Shown here piece by piece: positions 29,631 to 39,004 of a stretch of DNA of 64,000 nucleotides. The stretch comes from Bradyrhizobium diazoefficiens (GTDB lineage: Bacteria > Pseudomonadota > Alphaproteobacteria > Rhizobiales > Xanthobacteraceae): the NCBI RefSeq assembly GCF_016616885.1, contig NZ_CP067102.1, positions 4,678,501 to 4,742,500 on the forward strand. The letters run 5' to 3'. Position 1 is the first letter of the stretch; each line of letters starts with the position of its first letter. The notes beneath the pieces were generated by a model, which had not been told where the DNA came from, made no database searches, and saw nothing but the letters and a program-made list of their open reading frames with translations. The position numbers and the translations under genes were made by a program.

Positions 29631-30863
29631 ATGCGAAGCGCAATCATTCTCGGCGGCGGCATGGTGGGCGTCGGTGCCGCCTTGCATCTGCGGCAGCGCG
29701 GCTGGACCGTCACGCTGGTCGACCGCAGGGAGCCCGGCCGCGAGACCAGCTACGGCAATGCCGGGATGATCCAGGCGGAAGCGGTGCGGCCCTATCCGAT
29801 GCCGCGCGATCTCGCCTCGCTCGTGAAGATCGCGACCGGCCGCACCAACGACGTGCGCTACAGCTTGTCCTCTCTGCATCGCCACGTCGAGCCCCTGCTC
29901 CGCTATTGGTGGCACTCGGCGCCGAAGCGGCATCGCGAGGCAATCGCCGCGTGGGCGCAGCTCATCGCCTACGCGACGCCCGAGCACGACATCCTGATCC
30001 GCGAGGCCCATGCCGACAATCTGATTCGGCGCGCCGGTTACCGTGTGCTGCATCGCGACCCCGCCTCGTTCGATCTGGCGATCAAAACGGCAGAGGAAGA
30101 CCGCCGCGAGTTCGGGGTGAATTTTCGCGTGCTCTCGGGCAGCGAACTGACCAAGGCCGAGCCGATTTTGCGCGACGACCTCCCGGGTGCGATCCATTGG
30201 CTCGACACCTGGACCGTGTCCGATCCCGGCGCCCTGGTCACGGCCTACGCCAATCTGTTCGAGCGCCTCGGCGGCATCATCGTGCTCGGCGATGCGCAAT
30301 CGCTGCAGCAGACCGCGACCGGATGGTCGGTCGACACCGACAATGGCCGCATCGATGCCGCCAATGCCGTCGTGACGCTCGGACCGTGGTCCCCGGATCT
30401 CCTGCACAAGTTCGGCTATCGCATCCCGCTGGTGCGCAAGCGCGGCTACCACATGCATTACAGCGGCGGCGCCTCGCTCGATTTGCCGCTGGTCGACAAG
30501 GGCCGCGGCTATGCCATGGGGCCGATGGCCAAGGGCATCCGCATCACCACCGGCGCGGAGCTGACGGGGCCGGATGCACTGGCAACGCTGGTGCAACTCG
30601 CAAGTGCCGAAGCCTCAGCGCGCGAGCTGATCGATCTCGGCAAGCGCGCCGAACCGGAGCCATGGTTCGGCACCCGCCCCTGCACGCCGGACATGGTGCC
30701 GGTGCTCGGGCGCGCCCCGCGCCACCCCGGCCTCTGGATGAACTTCGGCCACGGTCACCAGGGCTTTACGCTCGGCCCCGCCACAGGACGCCTGCTCGCG
30801 GAGATGATGAACGGCGAGACGCCGTCAATCGATCCGACGCCGTACCGCCCGGAGCGGTTCTAG
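29631..30863 (+). CDS. FAD-dependent D-amino-acid oxidoreductase (DadA-like)
   Basis: A 410-residue DAO-family flavoenzyme. The N-terminal dinucleotide motif is IILGGGMVGVGAALHLRQRG, followed by RETSYGNAGMIQ, typical of DadA; a C-terminal FAD contact reads FGHGHQGFTLGPATG. It should oxidatively deaminate a D-amino acid or related amine at the membrane. The start at 29631 is set by CAGGAGA upstream. Its upstream partner, an MFS gene, is truncated, so expression may be reduced or may depend on a new promoter. Confidence 0.85.
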   Translation: MRSAIILGGGMVGVGAALHLRQRGWTVTLVDRREPGRETSYGNAGMIQAEAVRPYPMPRDLASLVKIATGRTNDVRYSLSSLHRHVEPLLRYWWHSAPKRHREAIAAWAQLIAYATPEHDILIREAHADNLIRRAGYRVLHRDPASFDLAIKTAEEDRREFGVNFRVLSGSELTKAEPILRDDLPGAIHWLDTWTVSDPGALVTAYANLFERLGGIIVLGDAQSLQQTATGWSVDTDNGRIDAANAVVTLGPWSPDLLHKFGYRIPLVRKRGYHMHYSGGASLDLPLVDKGRGYAMGPMAKGIRITTGAELTGPDALATLVQLASAEASARELIDLGKRAEPEPWFGTRPCTPDMVPVLGRAPRHPGLWMNFGHGHQGFTLGPATGRLLAEMMNGETPSIDPTPYRPERF

Positions 30864-30883
30864 CTCTCCGCTTTCGCGGCGAG

Positions 30884-30916
30884 AAAAAGGGCTGATCAAG
30901 GATCTCGACCAGCCCT
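30884..30916 (-). terminator. Intrinsic terminator of dctA
   Basis: On the minus strand a 10-bp stem (30916-30907 with 30897-30888, one G-T pair) with a nine-base loop is followed by five T. It ends dctA transcription and may act partly on the convergent oxidoreductase gene. Confidence 0.85.
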
Positions 30917-30966
30917 ATTACTTCAAAGTCTGACGGCGCAGTGCGCCGTGAGATGCAGCTTGCAGA

Positions 30967-32301
30967 TCAGTCCGTCGTTACAGCGGTTTCCATGTCGGTC
31001 GGATCGATCTGCTGGCTCAGCCGCGCGTTGAGCTTGTCCCGATCGAGCTCGCCTTCCCACCAGGCGACGATCACGCAGGCCACGCCGTTGCCGCAGAGAT
31101 TGGTCAGCGCACGGCACTCGCTCATGAACTTGTCGATGCCGAGCACGATCGCCATGCCCGGCACGAGCCGCGGGTCGACCACTGCGAGCGTCGCCGCCAG
31201 CGTGATGAAGCCCGCACCGGTGATGCCGGAGGCGCCCTTCGAGGTCAGCATCGCCACGACGAGGATCGTGAGCTGCTGGCCGAAGGTGAGATCGAAGCCG
31301 AGCGCCTGTGCGATGAACAGGGTCGCCAGCGTCATGTAGATGTTGGTGCCGTCGAGGTTGAACGAATAACCCGTGGGCACCACGAGGCCAACCACCGACT
31401 TCGAGCAGCCGAGCCGCTCCAGCTTCTCCATCAAGGACGGCAGCGCGCTTTCCGACGACGAGGTGCCGAGCACGATCAGCAGCTCGTCCTTGATGTAGGC
31501 GAGGAACTTGAAAATCGAGAAACCGGCGACGCGCGCGATGATGCCAAGCACCACGAAGACGAACAGCGCCGCGGTCAAATAGAACGTCGCGATCAGGCCC
31601 ATCAGATTGAGGATCGCGCCGGTGCCGAACTTGCCGATGGTATAGGCCATCGCACCGAACGCACCGAGCGGCGCCGCGCGCATCACGATGGAGATGACGC
31701 CGAACACCGCATGCGCGGCATCGTCGATGAAGCTGCGGATGGTGTGGCCGCGCTCGCCGAGCCCCATGATGGCGAAGCCGAACAGCACCGAAAACAGCAG
31801 CACCTGCAGGATCTCGCCTTGCGCAAAGGCACCGACAACGGTGTCGGGAATGATGTGCAGGATGAAGTCGACGCTCCTCTGGCTCTCAGCCTGCTTGGCG
31901 AAGTTGGCAACCGCATTGGCATTCGCAGCCGCACTGCCGAAGCCTGCACCCGGCTTCACGACGTTGCCGATGATGAGGCCGATGACGAGCGCGAAGGTGG
32001 AGACGATCTCGAAATAGACCAGCGCCTTGACGCCGATGCGCCCGACCTTCTTGGCGTCCTGGATGTGGGCGATGCCGGAGACCACGGTGCAGAAGATGAT
32101 CGGGGCGATCACCATCTTGATCAGCTTGATGAAGCCGTCGCCGAGCGCCTTGATCCAGTCGTTGGTGGCAACCGTCGGCCAGAGCCAGCCGACGATCGCG
32201 CCGAGCACGATGGCGATCAGCACCTGGACGTAGAGAATTTTATACCACGGCTTGGCCGCACTCCGTGCGGCCGGCGCGCCGGCCATCGTTGTCGTTGTCA
32301 T
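30967..32301 (-). CDS. dctA: C4-dicarboxylate/cation symporter DctA
   Basis: A 444-residue DAACS family transporter. Eight membrane helices and two re-entrant loops are expected; the family marks are a serine-rich loop ([14 protein letters not shown]) and [15 protein letters not shown], which form the cation and substrate sites. It imports succinate, fumarate and malate with protons or Na+, a key carbon source for rhizobia, including inside nodules. The start at 32301 is fixed by GGGGAG eight bases upstream. No dctBD sensor pair is adjacent. Confidence 0.93.
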   Translation of the reverse strand: MTTTTMAGAPAARSAAKPWYKILYVQVLIAIVLGAIVGWLWPTVATNDWIKALGDGFIKLIKMVIAPIIFCTVVSGIAHIQDAKKVGRIGVKALVYFEIVSTFALVIGLIIGNVVKPGAGFGSAAANANAVANFAKQAESQRSVDFILHIIPDTVVGAFAQGEILQVLLFSVLFGFAIMGLGERGHTIRSFIDDAAHAVFGVISIVMRAAPLGAFGAMAYTIGKFGTGAILNLMGLIATFYLTAALFVFVVLGIIARVAGFSIFKFLAYIKDELLIVLGTSSSESALPSLMEKLERLGCSKSVVGLVVPTGYSFNLDGTNIYMTLATLFIAQALGFDLTFGQQLTILVVAMLTSKGASGITGAGFITLAATLAVVDPRLVPGMAIVLGIDKFMSECRALTNLCGNGVACVIVAWWEGELDRDKLNARLSQQIDPTDMETAVTTD

Positions 32302-32385
32302 TGTTTCACTCCCCCTCAAAATTTAGAGCCAGCCAAGATCAACTTGGCCGGCCCTGTCAATTGGAACCATTCCGTATGGTGAGTT

Positions 32386-33000
32386 CTAGACGCGGCGGTC
32401 GACGATCCGCCGTACCGCCGGCATCAGCGCAGCGCCCAGCGCGTTCTTGACCACCGAGGCCGCAATGAACGGCGCGACGCCAACCAGCCAGGCCTTGGTC
32501 GCGCCAAGGCCGATGCCGTAGGCCAGCCAGCCGAAACCGGCGATGAAAATAACGACATGGCCGACCGCCATTGCCGCAAACAGCAGCACGACGTTGCGAT
32601 CCCAGCCCCGTTCGGCGAACCAGCCAATGACGAAGGCAGCCAGCACGAAGCCGTAGAGATAACCGGCGGTCGGGCCGACCAGCGGTGCAATTCCACCGAT
32701 CGGACCGGCGAACACCGGCAGCCCCATCGCGCCTTCGGCGAGGTAGGCGATCATGGTTGCGCTGCCAAGGCGCCAGCCATAGGCCGCGCCGATCATCAGC
32801 ACGACCAGGGTCTGCAACGTCATGGGCACGTAAGGCAGCGGCAGATTCACCTTGGCCGACAACGCCATCAGCGCCGAGCCGAGCGCCACAAGGACGACAG
32901 CGCGCAAGGCGCCGACGGTCTCGCCCGGTCGGATCGGCCACATCACTGCGGCAAGAGGAGAATGCGACGTGGCGGCGGACTGTACGGTTCGGTCAGACAA
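32386..33000 (-). CDS. bioY: Biotin transporter BioY
   Basis: A 204-residue S-component of an ECF biotin importer with six membrane helices and the family motifs VPMTLQTLVVLMIGAAYG and GAMGLPVFAGPIGGIAPLVG. The start is a TTG at 33000 with CGGAG six bases upstream; no better start precedes the first helix. BioMN genes are not adjacent, so it either acts alone, as some BioY proteins do, or uses a distant energy module. It lies about 85 bp upstream of dctA, on the same strand. Confidence 0.92.
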   Translation of the reverse strand: MSDRTVQSAATSHSPLAAVMWPIRPGETVGALRAVVLVALGSALMALSAKVNLPLPYVPMTLQTLVVLMIGAAYGWRLGSATMIAYLAEGAMGLPVFAGPIGGIAPLVGPTAGYLYGFVLAAFVIGWFAERGWDRNVVLLFAAMAVGHVVIFIAGFGWLAYGIGLGATKAWLVGVAPFIAASVVKNALGAALMPAVRRIVDRRV

Positions 33001-33033
33001 GATGCACTCCGGAAGGCTGTTCGAAACTGGCGG

Positions 33034-34221
33034 CTATTTAAGCCAGTGAGCGATCCGGTCAACTGCCTCCCGCATCTCCGCAGCCGAGCGTGCATAGGAG
33101 AATCGGATGAACGAACGGCCATGGATCGGATCGAAATCGACGCCCGGCGTTGCCGCAACGTGGGCCTTCTCCAGCATCTGCTTGGCGAAGTCGAAACTGT
33201 CCGAGGTGAAGTCCGAGACGTCGGCATAGAGATAGAACGCGCCGTCCGCCGGCAAAAACTTGCTGAGGCCCGCCTTCGGCAATCCCTCGATCAAAATGCG
33301 CCGGTTCTCCTGATAGCCGTGCTTGATCTCCTCCATCTCCGCCGCGCCGTCAAAGGCGGCTTCGGCCGCGATTTGTGACAATGACGGCACCGAGATCGAG
33401 AGGTTCTGCTGCAGCCGTTCGATCGGGCGCACCAGGATGTCGGGCACGACCATCCAGCCGACGCGCCAGCCCGTCATGCAAAAATACTTCGAGAACGAGT
33501 TGATCACGAGTGCGTGGTCGGACAGCGCCGCCGCCGTCACCGCCGGAAAGGCATAATCGAGCCCGTGATAGATCTCGTCGGAGATGAAGCGGATGCCCGC
33601 ATCCTCGGAGGCCGCGATCAGCCCAGCAAGCGCTTCCCGGGACATCATCGTTCCCGTCGGATTGGCGGGGCTGCCGACCAGCACGCCCTTCAGCGGCGCT
33701 TTGCGATGAGCGGCGAGCAGCGCCTCGCCGGTCAGCGCGTGACGCGTCTCGTTGGTGGTCTCGATCAGCACCGGCTCGCAGCCGAGCGCGGTGAGGATGT
33801 GACGGTACGGCGGATAGCCCGGCACCGTCACCGCGACGCGATCGCCGGGCTCGAACATCGACAGGAAAGCGAGGATGAACCCGCCGGAGGAACCCGTGGT
33901 CACCACGATTCGCTCCGGGCTGATGGTGCAGCCATAGGCATCGCGATAATGCCGCGCGATGCGCTCGCGCAAGGAGGGGATGCCGAGCGCCGACGTGTAG
34001 TCGATCCGCCCCGCTTCGAGCGCGGCATGGGCAGCCGCGATCGCGGTCTTAGGCGCGCCGGCCGCTGGCTGGCCGACCTCCATGTGAATGACGTGGCCGC
34101 CGGCCGCCTCGATCCGGGCCGCAGCCGCCATCACGTCCATCACCATGAACGGGGGAACATCACTGCGGCGGGAAGGCTCGAGCCACTGCCCCACCCGGTT
34201 CCTCAATGTCGCATCGTGCAT
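33034..34221 (-). CDS. PLP-dependent class I/II aminotransferase
   Basis: A 395-residue fold-type I enzyme of the aspartate aminotransferase superfamily. Visible cofactor residues are N187 (SPANPTG), D215 (SDEIYHG), K245 for the Schiff base (NSFSKYF) and a C-terminal Arg (FIRFSYA). It transfers an amino group between an amino acid and a 2-oxoacid in the cytoplasm; the substrate cannot be told from sequence. It is divergent from the M48 protease gene, with 189 bp between them, and follows bioY's start by only 33 bp on the same strand. Confidence 0.9.
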   Translation of the reverse strand: MHDATLRNRVGQWLEPSRRSDVPPFMVMDVMAAAARIEAAGGHVIHMEVGQPAAGAPKTAIAAAHAALEAGRIDYTSALGIPSLRERIARHYRDAYGCTISPERIVVTTGSSGGFILAFLSMFEPGDRVAVTVPGYPPYRHILTALGCEPVLIETTNETRHALTGEALLAAHRKAPLKGVLVGSPANPTGTMMSREALAGLIAASEDAGIRFISDEIYHGLDYAFPAVTAAALSDHALVINSFSKYFCMTGWRVGWMVVPDILVRPIERLQQNLSISVPSLSQIAAEAAFDGAAEMEEIKHGYQENRRILIEGLPKAGLSKFLPADGAFYLYADVSDFTSDSFDFAKQMLEKAHVAATPGVDFDPIHGRSFIRFSYARSAAEMREAVDRIAHWLK

Positions 34222-34410
34222 CGATTTCTGCTATTTCGCTGGCGGACCGGTCCTTCGGTCCGGAAAACAGGGCGCTTGCGCCCCAGACTAGCCGCATTAT
34301 ACGGCTCATAAGGGCATATCGCGTATCCGGTCCGCCGCCAATCGCCAAAACCAATCACAAAAACTGCATTCCAAATCCGCTTGCAAAGCCCGTTTGACCC
34401 AGACCGTTTG

Positions 34411-35814
34411 ATGTCGCTCCAGATCGCATTGCGCAAGAAGGCCTCCGCCCTCACCGCTCTCGTCACGGCGGCTGCGATCGCGCTGCTGCCGGTCCCGGCG
34501 ACACAGGCGCAGGAAGGCCGCGGACCGCCCGTCCTGCGCGACACCGAAACCGAGCAGCTGTTGCGCGAATATACCCGCCCGATCCTGCGGGTTGCCGGTC
34601 TGGAGAAGCAGAACATCCAGATGGTGATCATCAACGACGGCTCGTTCAACGCGTTCGTCGCCGATGGTCGCCGTATCTTCGTCAATTTCGGCGCGATCCT
34701 GCAGTCGGAGACGCCGAACCAGCTGATCGGCGTGCTCGCGCACGAGACCGGGCATCTAGCCGGCGGCCATCTGTCCAAGCTGCGCGAGCAGCTCGCCAAT
34801 GCCCAGACCCAGATGATCATCGCCATGCTGCTCGGCGCCGGCGCGCTCGTCGCGGGTGCGAGCCGCGGCTCCAGCAGTGGCAATAACGGGCTCGCCAATG
34901 CCGGCGCGGCTGCGATCGCCGGACCGCAGGAGATGATCCGTCGCTCGCTGTTGTCCTACCAGCGCCAGCAAGAAGAGAACGCCGACCGCGCCGGCGTGAA
35001 ATTCCTGACCGCGACCCAGCAGTCGCCGAAGGGCATGTACGAGACCTTCAAGCGCTTCACCAGCGAGGGCCTGTTCGCGGCCCGCGGCGCCGATCCCTAT
35101 CTGCAATCGCACCCGATGCCCGCCGAGCGCGTCGCGGCGCTCCAGGAATTCGCCAGCACCAGCCCGTATTGGGACAAGAAGGACGATCCCGCGCTGCAGC
35201 TCCGCCACGACATGGTGCGTGCCAAGATCTCCGCCTTCATGGAGCGGCCGGAGCTGGTGTATCGCCGCTATCCCCTGACCAATGACAGCATGCCGGCGCG
35301 CTATGCCCGCGCCATCAGCACCTATCTGCACGGCGATCTGCGCAGCGCGCTGACCCAGATCGACGCGCTGATCGCGGTGCAGCCGAACAACCCGTACTTC
35401 TACGAGGTCCGCGGCCAGGCCCTGCTGGAGAGCGGCAAGCCGGCCGACGCGATCGCCCCCCTGCGAAAGGCTGTCGCCCTCTCGAACAATGCGCCCCTCA
35501 TCGAGATGTTACTTGGGCAGGCTCTGGTTGGAACCGATAATAAGGCCTACACGGACGACGCCATTCGGATTCTCCGGGCCGCCGTGGCACGCGAGCCTGA
35601 GGCCCCTCTCGGCTACATGCAGCTCGCGATGGCCTACGGCCGGAAGGGAGACTATGCCGAGGCGGATCTCGCCTCCGCCCAGGCCGCTTACTTGCGCGGC
35701 GACAACAAGACCGCTCGCGAGCTCGCTACGCGCGCGAAAACCCGTTTCGCCGTCGGCACGCCCGGATGGGTCAAGGCCGACGACATCGTGGCGTCGAAAC
35801 CGCCGCGCAACTAG
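34411..35814 (+). CDS. M48 family metalloprotease with TPR repeats (BepA-like)
   Basis: A 467-residue periplasmic protease. It has a signal peptide (ALTALVTAAAIALLPVPATQAQ), an M48 domain with H111-E-x-x-H115 (HETGH) and third zinc ligand E189 in ENAD, and a C-terminal TPR region (about 300-440). This matches BepA/YfgC, which degrades or chaperones misassembled outer-membrane proteins such as LptD and BAM clients. The start at MSLQ (34411) gives the best signal peptide. It lies 38 bp before the dsbA-like gene and probably shares its mRNA, so the two form an envelope quality-control pair. Confidence 0.9.
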   Translation: MSLQIALRKKASALTALVTAAAIALLPVPATQAQEGRGPPVLRDTETEQLLREYTRPILRVAGLEKQNIQMVIINDGSFNAFVADGRRIFVNFGAILQSETPNQLIGVLAHETGHLAGGHLSKLREQLANAQTQMIIAMLLGAGALVAGASRGSSSGNNGLANAGAAAIAGPQEMIRRSLLSYQRQQEENADRAGVKFLTATQQSPKGMYETFKRFTSEGLFAARGADPYLQSHPMPAERVAALQEFASTSPYWDKKDDPALQLRHDMVRAKISAFMERPELVYRRYPLTNDSMPARYARAISTYLHGDLRSALTQIDALIAVQPNNPYFYEVRGQALLESGKPADAIAPLRKAVALSNNAPLIEMLLGQALVGTDNKAYTDDAIRILRAAVAREPEAPLGYMQLAMAYGRKGDYAEADLASAQAAYLRGDNKTARELATRAKTRFAVGTPGWVKADDIVASKPPRN

Positions 35815-35852
35815 CCTGATCACGACATCCGCCACTTTAAGAGGATTTGCCA

Positions 35853-36620
35853 ATGCCTTCGCTGCGCCTGCTCGCTCCCGCGCTGTTTGCGCTCGCCATG
35901 TTCGGCGCAACGGCACCGGCTTCGGCCGACAGCTTCTCGGATGCCCAGCGCACCGACATCGAGGCGATCATCAAGAACTACCTCGTCAGCCACCCCGAGG
36001 TGCTCGAGGAGGCCATGACCGAGCTCAGCAAGCGCCAGGCTGACGCCGAAACGAAGAAGCACGAGGCCAGCATCGCGCAGAATTCGGATGCGATCTTCAA
36101 CTCGCCGCGCCAGGTCGTGCTCGGCAACAAGGACGGCGACGTCACCTTCGTCGAGTTCTTCGATTACAATTGCGGCTACTGCAAGCGCGCGATGGGCGAC
36201 ATGCTCGACCTGATGAAGTCCGATCCCAAGCTGAAGGTCGTGCTGAAGGAGTTTCCGGTGCTGAGCCAGGGCTCGGTCGAGGCCGCACAGGTCGCGGTCG
36301 CCGTGCGCATGCAGGACCCCTCCGGCAAGAAATATCTCGACTTCCACCAGAAGCTGCTCGGTGGTCGTGGCGCCGCCGACAAGGCGCGCGCGCTGCAGGC
36401 GGCCAAGGAAGCCGGCCTCGACACCGCTAGAATCGAGAAGGACATCGCCAGCCCCGAGGTGCGCGCCACTATCGAAGAGAACTTCAAGCTCGCCGAAGCG
36501 ATGGGCATGAACGGCACGCCGAGCTACGTAATCGGCAAGCAGATCGTGGTCGGCGCCGTCGGCCTCGAGGGCCTCAAGGAAAAGATCGGTGTCGCCCGCT
36601 GCGGCAAGGCGACCTGCTAA
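35853..36620 (+). CDS. DsbA family thiol:disulfide protein
   Basis: A 255-residue periplasmic thioredoxin-fold protein. It has a signal peptide (LLAPALFALAMFGATAPASA), a helical N-terminal extension (about 28-75), and a DSBA domain with active site C107-G-Y-C110 and cis-Pro loop GTPSYVIG. The extension and CGYC motif match the Rhizobiales DsbA/ScsC-like group, which can act as isomerase or oxidase. Two further cysteines near the C-terminus (ARCGKATC) could form a structural disulfide. The start at 35853 has AGAGGA seven bases upstream. Confidence 0.9.
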   Translation: MPSLRLLAPALFALAMFGATAPASADSFSDAQRTDIEAIIKNYLVSHPEVLEEAMTELSKRQADAETKKHEASIAQNSDAIFNSPRQVVLGNKDGDVTFVEFFDYNCGYCKRAMGDMLDLMKSDPKLKVVLKEFPVLSQGSVEAAQVAVAVRMQDPSGKKYLDFHQKLLGGRGAADKARALQAAKEAGLDTARIEKDIASPEVRATIEENFKLAEAMGMNGTPSYVIGKQIVVGAVGLEGLKEKIGVARCGKATC

Positions 36621-36666
36621 AACGGCAACTTGCCGATCGCGCCTCTTACAACTCAAGCACGCAACG

Positions 36667-36692
36667 AGGCCGACTGAAAAGCCGGCCTTTTT
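36667..36692 (+). terminator. Intrinsic terminator after dsbA-like gene
   Basis: A stem AGGCCG/CGGCCT (36667-36672 with 36683-36688) is followed by a five-T run. It separates the envelope pair from the stress-type promoter downstream. Confidence 0.85.
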
Positions 36693-36774
36693 CGTTGGCC
36701 AAATCTGGCACGAATCCGGCGCGCGCGTTCATCGCGCGTTTAGGAAACAAATACCTCGGAACATCAGATGTTCC

Positions 36775-36799
36775 GGAACAACTCAAATCTCCTTTCGTT
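36775..36799 (+). promoter_or_regulatory. EcfG (general stress sigma) promoter for DUF1236 gene
   Basis: The bipartite sequence GGAAC (36775-36779), 16-base spacer, CGTT (36796-36799) matches the alphaproteobacterial EcfG consensus exactly and lies 44 bp before the DUF1236 start. DUF1236 genes are often in this regulon. A 7-bp inverted repeat (GGAACAT...ATGTTCC, 36758-36774) abuts the -35. Confidence 0.8.
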
Positions 36800-36843
36800 G
36801 GTGGCGCGGGCAATGACGCGAAGAAACACGTGAGGAGAATACG

Positions 36844-37698
36844 ATGTCGAACCGCTTTATGATTTCGGTTGCTGCACTCGCACTCGTCGCAGGCACCGGT
36901 CTGGCGAACGCACAAGGCACGATGAAGAACGAGAGCGGCGGCGCCGGCGCTCAGCCGATGCAGCACTCGCAGTCTTCGGGCGGCGCCGCCGAGCGCGGCG
37001 GCTCGATGGGCAAGGAATCCGCTCAGGAGAAGGGCACCGTCGGCCAGGCTGGCGGCTCCAGCACCATGAAGTCCGGCACCTCGGCCGAGGAGAAGTCCTC
37101 GGGCGCTGCCAAGGACGAGCGCTCCGGCCGTGAGATGAACAAGAACGCGGCCGAGGAGAAGTCCGGCGCCACCAAGAGCCAGCGCACTGACGAACATGCG
37201 CAGGGTCAGCAGGACAAGTCCAAGAGCATGAGCCAAGACACCAAGTCCGGCGCCAAGGACCAGAAGGACATGAAGGCTGAGGGCAGCAAGAGCGGCACCT
37301 CGACCAACAATGCCGAGAACCAGAAGGGCACCGAGACGCGCACCAACCAGAATGCCCAGGGCCAGACCGGCACCAGCACCAACCAGAATGCGCAGGGTCA
37401 GAGCAGCACCAACACGACGGTCGGCCAGGCCGGCGCCGGAGCCAAGCTCTCGACCGAGCAGCGCACCCAGATCACCTCGGTGATCCGCGAGGAGCACGTG
37501 CGTCCGGTGACCAACGTGAACTTCTCGATCTCGGTCGGCACCCGCATCCCGCGTGAGGGCATCGAGCTGCATGCCCTGCCGTCACGGGTCGTGACGATCT
37601 ATCCGGAGTGGCGGACCTACAAGTACGTCCTCGTCAAGGAAGAGATCGTGATCATCAATCCGGACACCTACGAGATCGTGGCAGTCCTGAACGCCTAA
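36844..37698 (+). CDS. DUF1236 domain stress protein
   Basis: A 284-residue exported protein. It has a signal peptide (ISVAALALVAGTGLANAQ), a long low-complexity, hydrophilic region rich in Ser, Gly, Lys, Gln and Asn (about 25-205), including a repeated TNQNAQGQ unit near 170, and a C-terminal DUF1236 domain (about 210-284; ITSVIREEHVRPVTNVNFSI). The family is common and often multicopy in Bradyrhizobium; its function is unknown. The hydrophilic repeat region resembles desiccation-protective proteins, which fits the EcfG-type promoter. GAGGAG precedes the ATG. Confidence 0.88.
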   Translation: MSNRFMISVAALALVAGTGLANAQGTMKNESGGAGAQPMQHSQSSGGAAERGGSMGKESAQEKGTVGQAGGSSTMKSGTSAEEKSSGAAKDERSGREMNKNAAEEKSGATKSQRTDEHAQGQQDKSKSMSQDTKSGAKDQKDMKAEGSKSGTSTNNAENQKGTETRTNQNAQGQTGTSTNQNAQGQSSTNTTVGQAGAGAKLSTEQRTQITSVIREEHVRPVTNVNFSISVGTRIPREGIELHALPSRVVTIYPEWRTYKYVLVKEEIVIINPDTYEIVAVLNA

Positions 37699-37721
37699 GG
37701 CCGGACGACAGCAACCTCGGA

Positions 37722-37747
37722 GGGCGGGCAGCGATGCCCGCCCCCTT
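37722..37747 (+). terminator. Intrinsic terminator after DUF1236 gene
   Basis: A perfect 9-bp stem (37722-37730 with 37735-37743) with a GCGA tetraloop is followed by a short pyrimidine tract, 24 bp after the stop codon. Confidence 0.75.
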
Positions 37748-37925
37748 TGCGTTTGGCCGGCAGCCATGCTTCGGACTGGTTAACAAGCAATTTCCGTAGT
37801 TTCCGCACAGGTTTTTGCCCACTGGATGAGGTACCTGATGCGGTCCCGGAGGCCCTTCAAGGCTTCCCCTAGGTCACTTTGTTACCTATAACCCCGCCAC
37901 GCCGAAACACCTTTCCGGGACAGGA

Positions 37926-38393
37926 ATGGCCGAACCAGCAACCGACACGATCCTCGTTCTCAACGGGCCCAACCTCAACATGCTGGGGACGCGCGAGCCC
38001 GAGAAATATGGCCACGCGACGCTGGCCGACGTCGAGGCGCTGTGCCAGGAGACGGCCGCGACCTTCGGCCTCAAGGCCGACTGCCGGCAGTCCAATCGCG
38101 AAGGCGAGCTGATCGACTTCATCCACGAGGCTCACGCCCGCAAGATGAAGGGCATCATCATCAACGCCGGCGGCTATTCGCACACCTCGATCGCACTGCA
38201 CGACGCGCTGCTCGCGGTGCAGATCCCGACCGTCGAAGTGCACGTGACCAACATCCACGCCCGCGAGAGTTTCCGCCACCACTCCTACACCGCGCGCGCG
38301 GCCTTCGCCTCGCTCTGCGGCTTCGGCATCGAGGGCTACCGCCTCGCCATCCAGGGTCTTGCCGCCAAGGTCGGCATCAAGCCCAAAGCCTGA
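37926..38393 (+). CDS. aroQ: 3-dehydroquinate dehydratase, type II
   Basis: A 155-residue enzyme that dehydrates 3-dehydroquinate to 3-dehydroshikimate in the shikimate pathway. Type II motifs are complete: [14 protein letters not shown] with the catalytic Tyr loop (EKYGHATL), [20 protein letters not shown] and the final Arg region. Normal family length; a dodecamer is expected. It lies 37 bp before accB, an order shared widely by Rhizobiales. Confidence 0.96.
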   Translation: MAEPATDTILVLNGPNLNMLGTREPEKYGHATLADVEALCQETAATFGLKADCRQSNREGELIDFIHEAHARKMKGIIINAGGYSHTSIALHDALLAVQIPTVEVHVTNIHARESFRHHSYTARAAFASLCGFGIEGYRLAIQGLAAKVGIKPKA

Positions 38394-38430
38394 CGCTCCC
38401 TCCTCACACAGAATATTCGGATCAAAGAAC

Positions 38431-38922
38431 ATGGCGCGCCAGCCAGACGACAAAGCAGCCGCAAAGTTTTCCAGCGAGGATTCCGCGCTCGTCCGCGAGC
38501 TTGCTTTGCTGCTCGATGAGACCAGCCTCACCGAGATCGAGATCGAGCGCGCCGGCCTGCGCCTGCGCGTCGCCCGCAACATCAGCGTCGCCGCCACCAT
38601 GCCCGTTCCGGTCGCGCATGCGGCCCCCGCGCCGGTCGCCGTTGCGGCGGCCGCACCCGCCACTACAGCTGCAGACATGTCGAAGCATCCGGGCGCCGTG
38701 ACCTCGCCGATGGTCGGCACCGCCTATTGGGCGCCGGAGCCCGGCGCCAAGCCGTTCGTCGAGGTCGGCTCGAAGGTCTCGGTCGGCCAGACTCTGCTGA
38801 TCATCGAAGCGATGAAGACCATGAACCAGATCCCCTCGACGCGCGCCGGTACGGTGACCCAGATCCTGGTCGAGGACGGCCAGCCGGTCGAGTTCGGCGA
38901 GCCGCTGGTGATCATTGAATAA
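38431..38922 (+). CDS. accB: Biotin carboxyl carrier protein of acetyl-CoA carboxylase
   Basis: A 163-residue carrier. A helical N-terminus and a Pro/Ala linker (about 55-85) lead to a biotinyl domain with the acceptor K129 in EAMKTMN. It carries CO2 from AccC to the carboxyltransferase in the first step of fatty acid synthesis. The start at 38431 is the first Met of the family N-terminus. It forms an operon with accC, but an unusual palindromic repeat sits between them. Confidence 0.96.
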   Translation: MARQPDDKAAAKFSSEDSALVRELALLLDETSLTEIEIERAGLRLRVARNISVAATMPVPVAHAAPAPVAVAAAAPATTAADMSKHPGAVTSPMVGTAYWAPEPGAKPFVEVGSKVSVGQTLLIIEAMKTMNQIPSTRAGTVTQILVEDGQPVEFGEPLVIIE

Positions 38923-38923
38923 C

Positions 38924-38993
38924 GCGAATGGGGAGTAGCGAATAGCGAATGGTATCATCCTTCCCTACTCGCTATTCGCCACTCGCCATTCGC
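38924..38993. repeat. Palindromic REP-like repeat between accB and accC
   Basis: Two 24-base arms (38924-38947 and 38970-38993) are reverse complements at 22 of 24 positions, separated by 22 bases. Each arm contains internal GCGAAT repeats (GCGAATGG, GCGAATAGCG). In mRNA it would fold into a long hairpin just 11 bases before the accC start. Confidence 0.85.
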
Positions 38994-39004
38994 TGCAGGA
39001 CACA

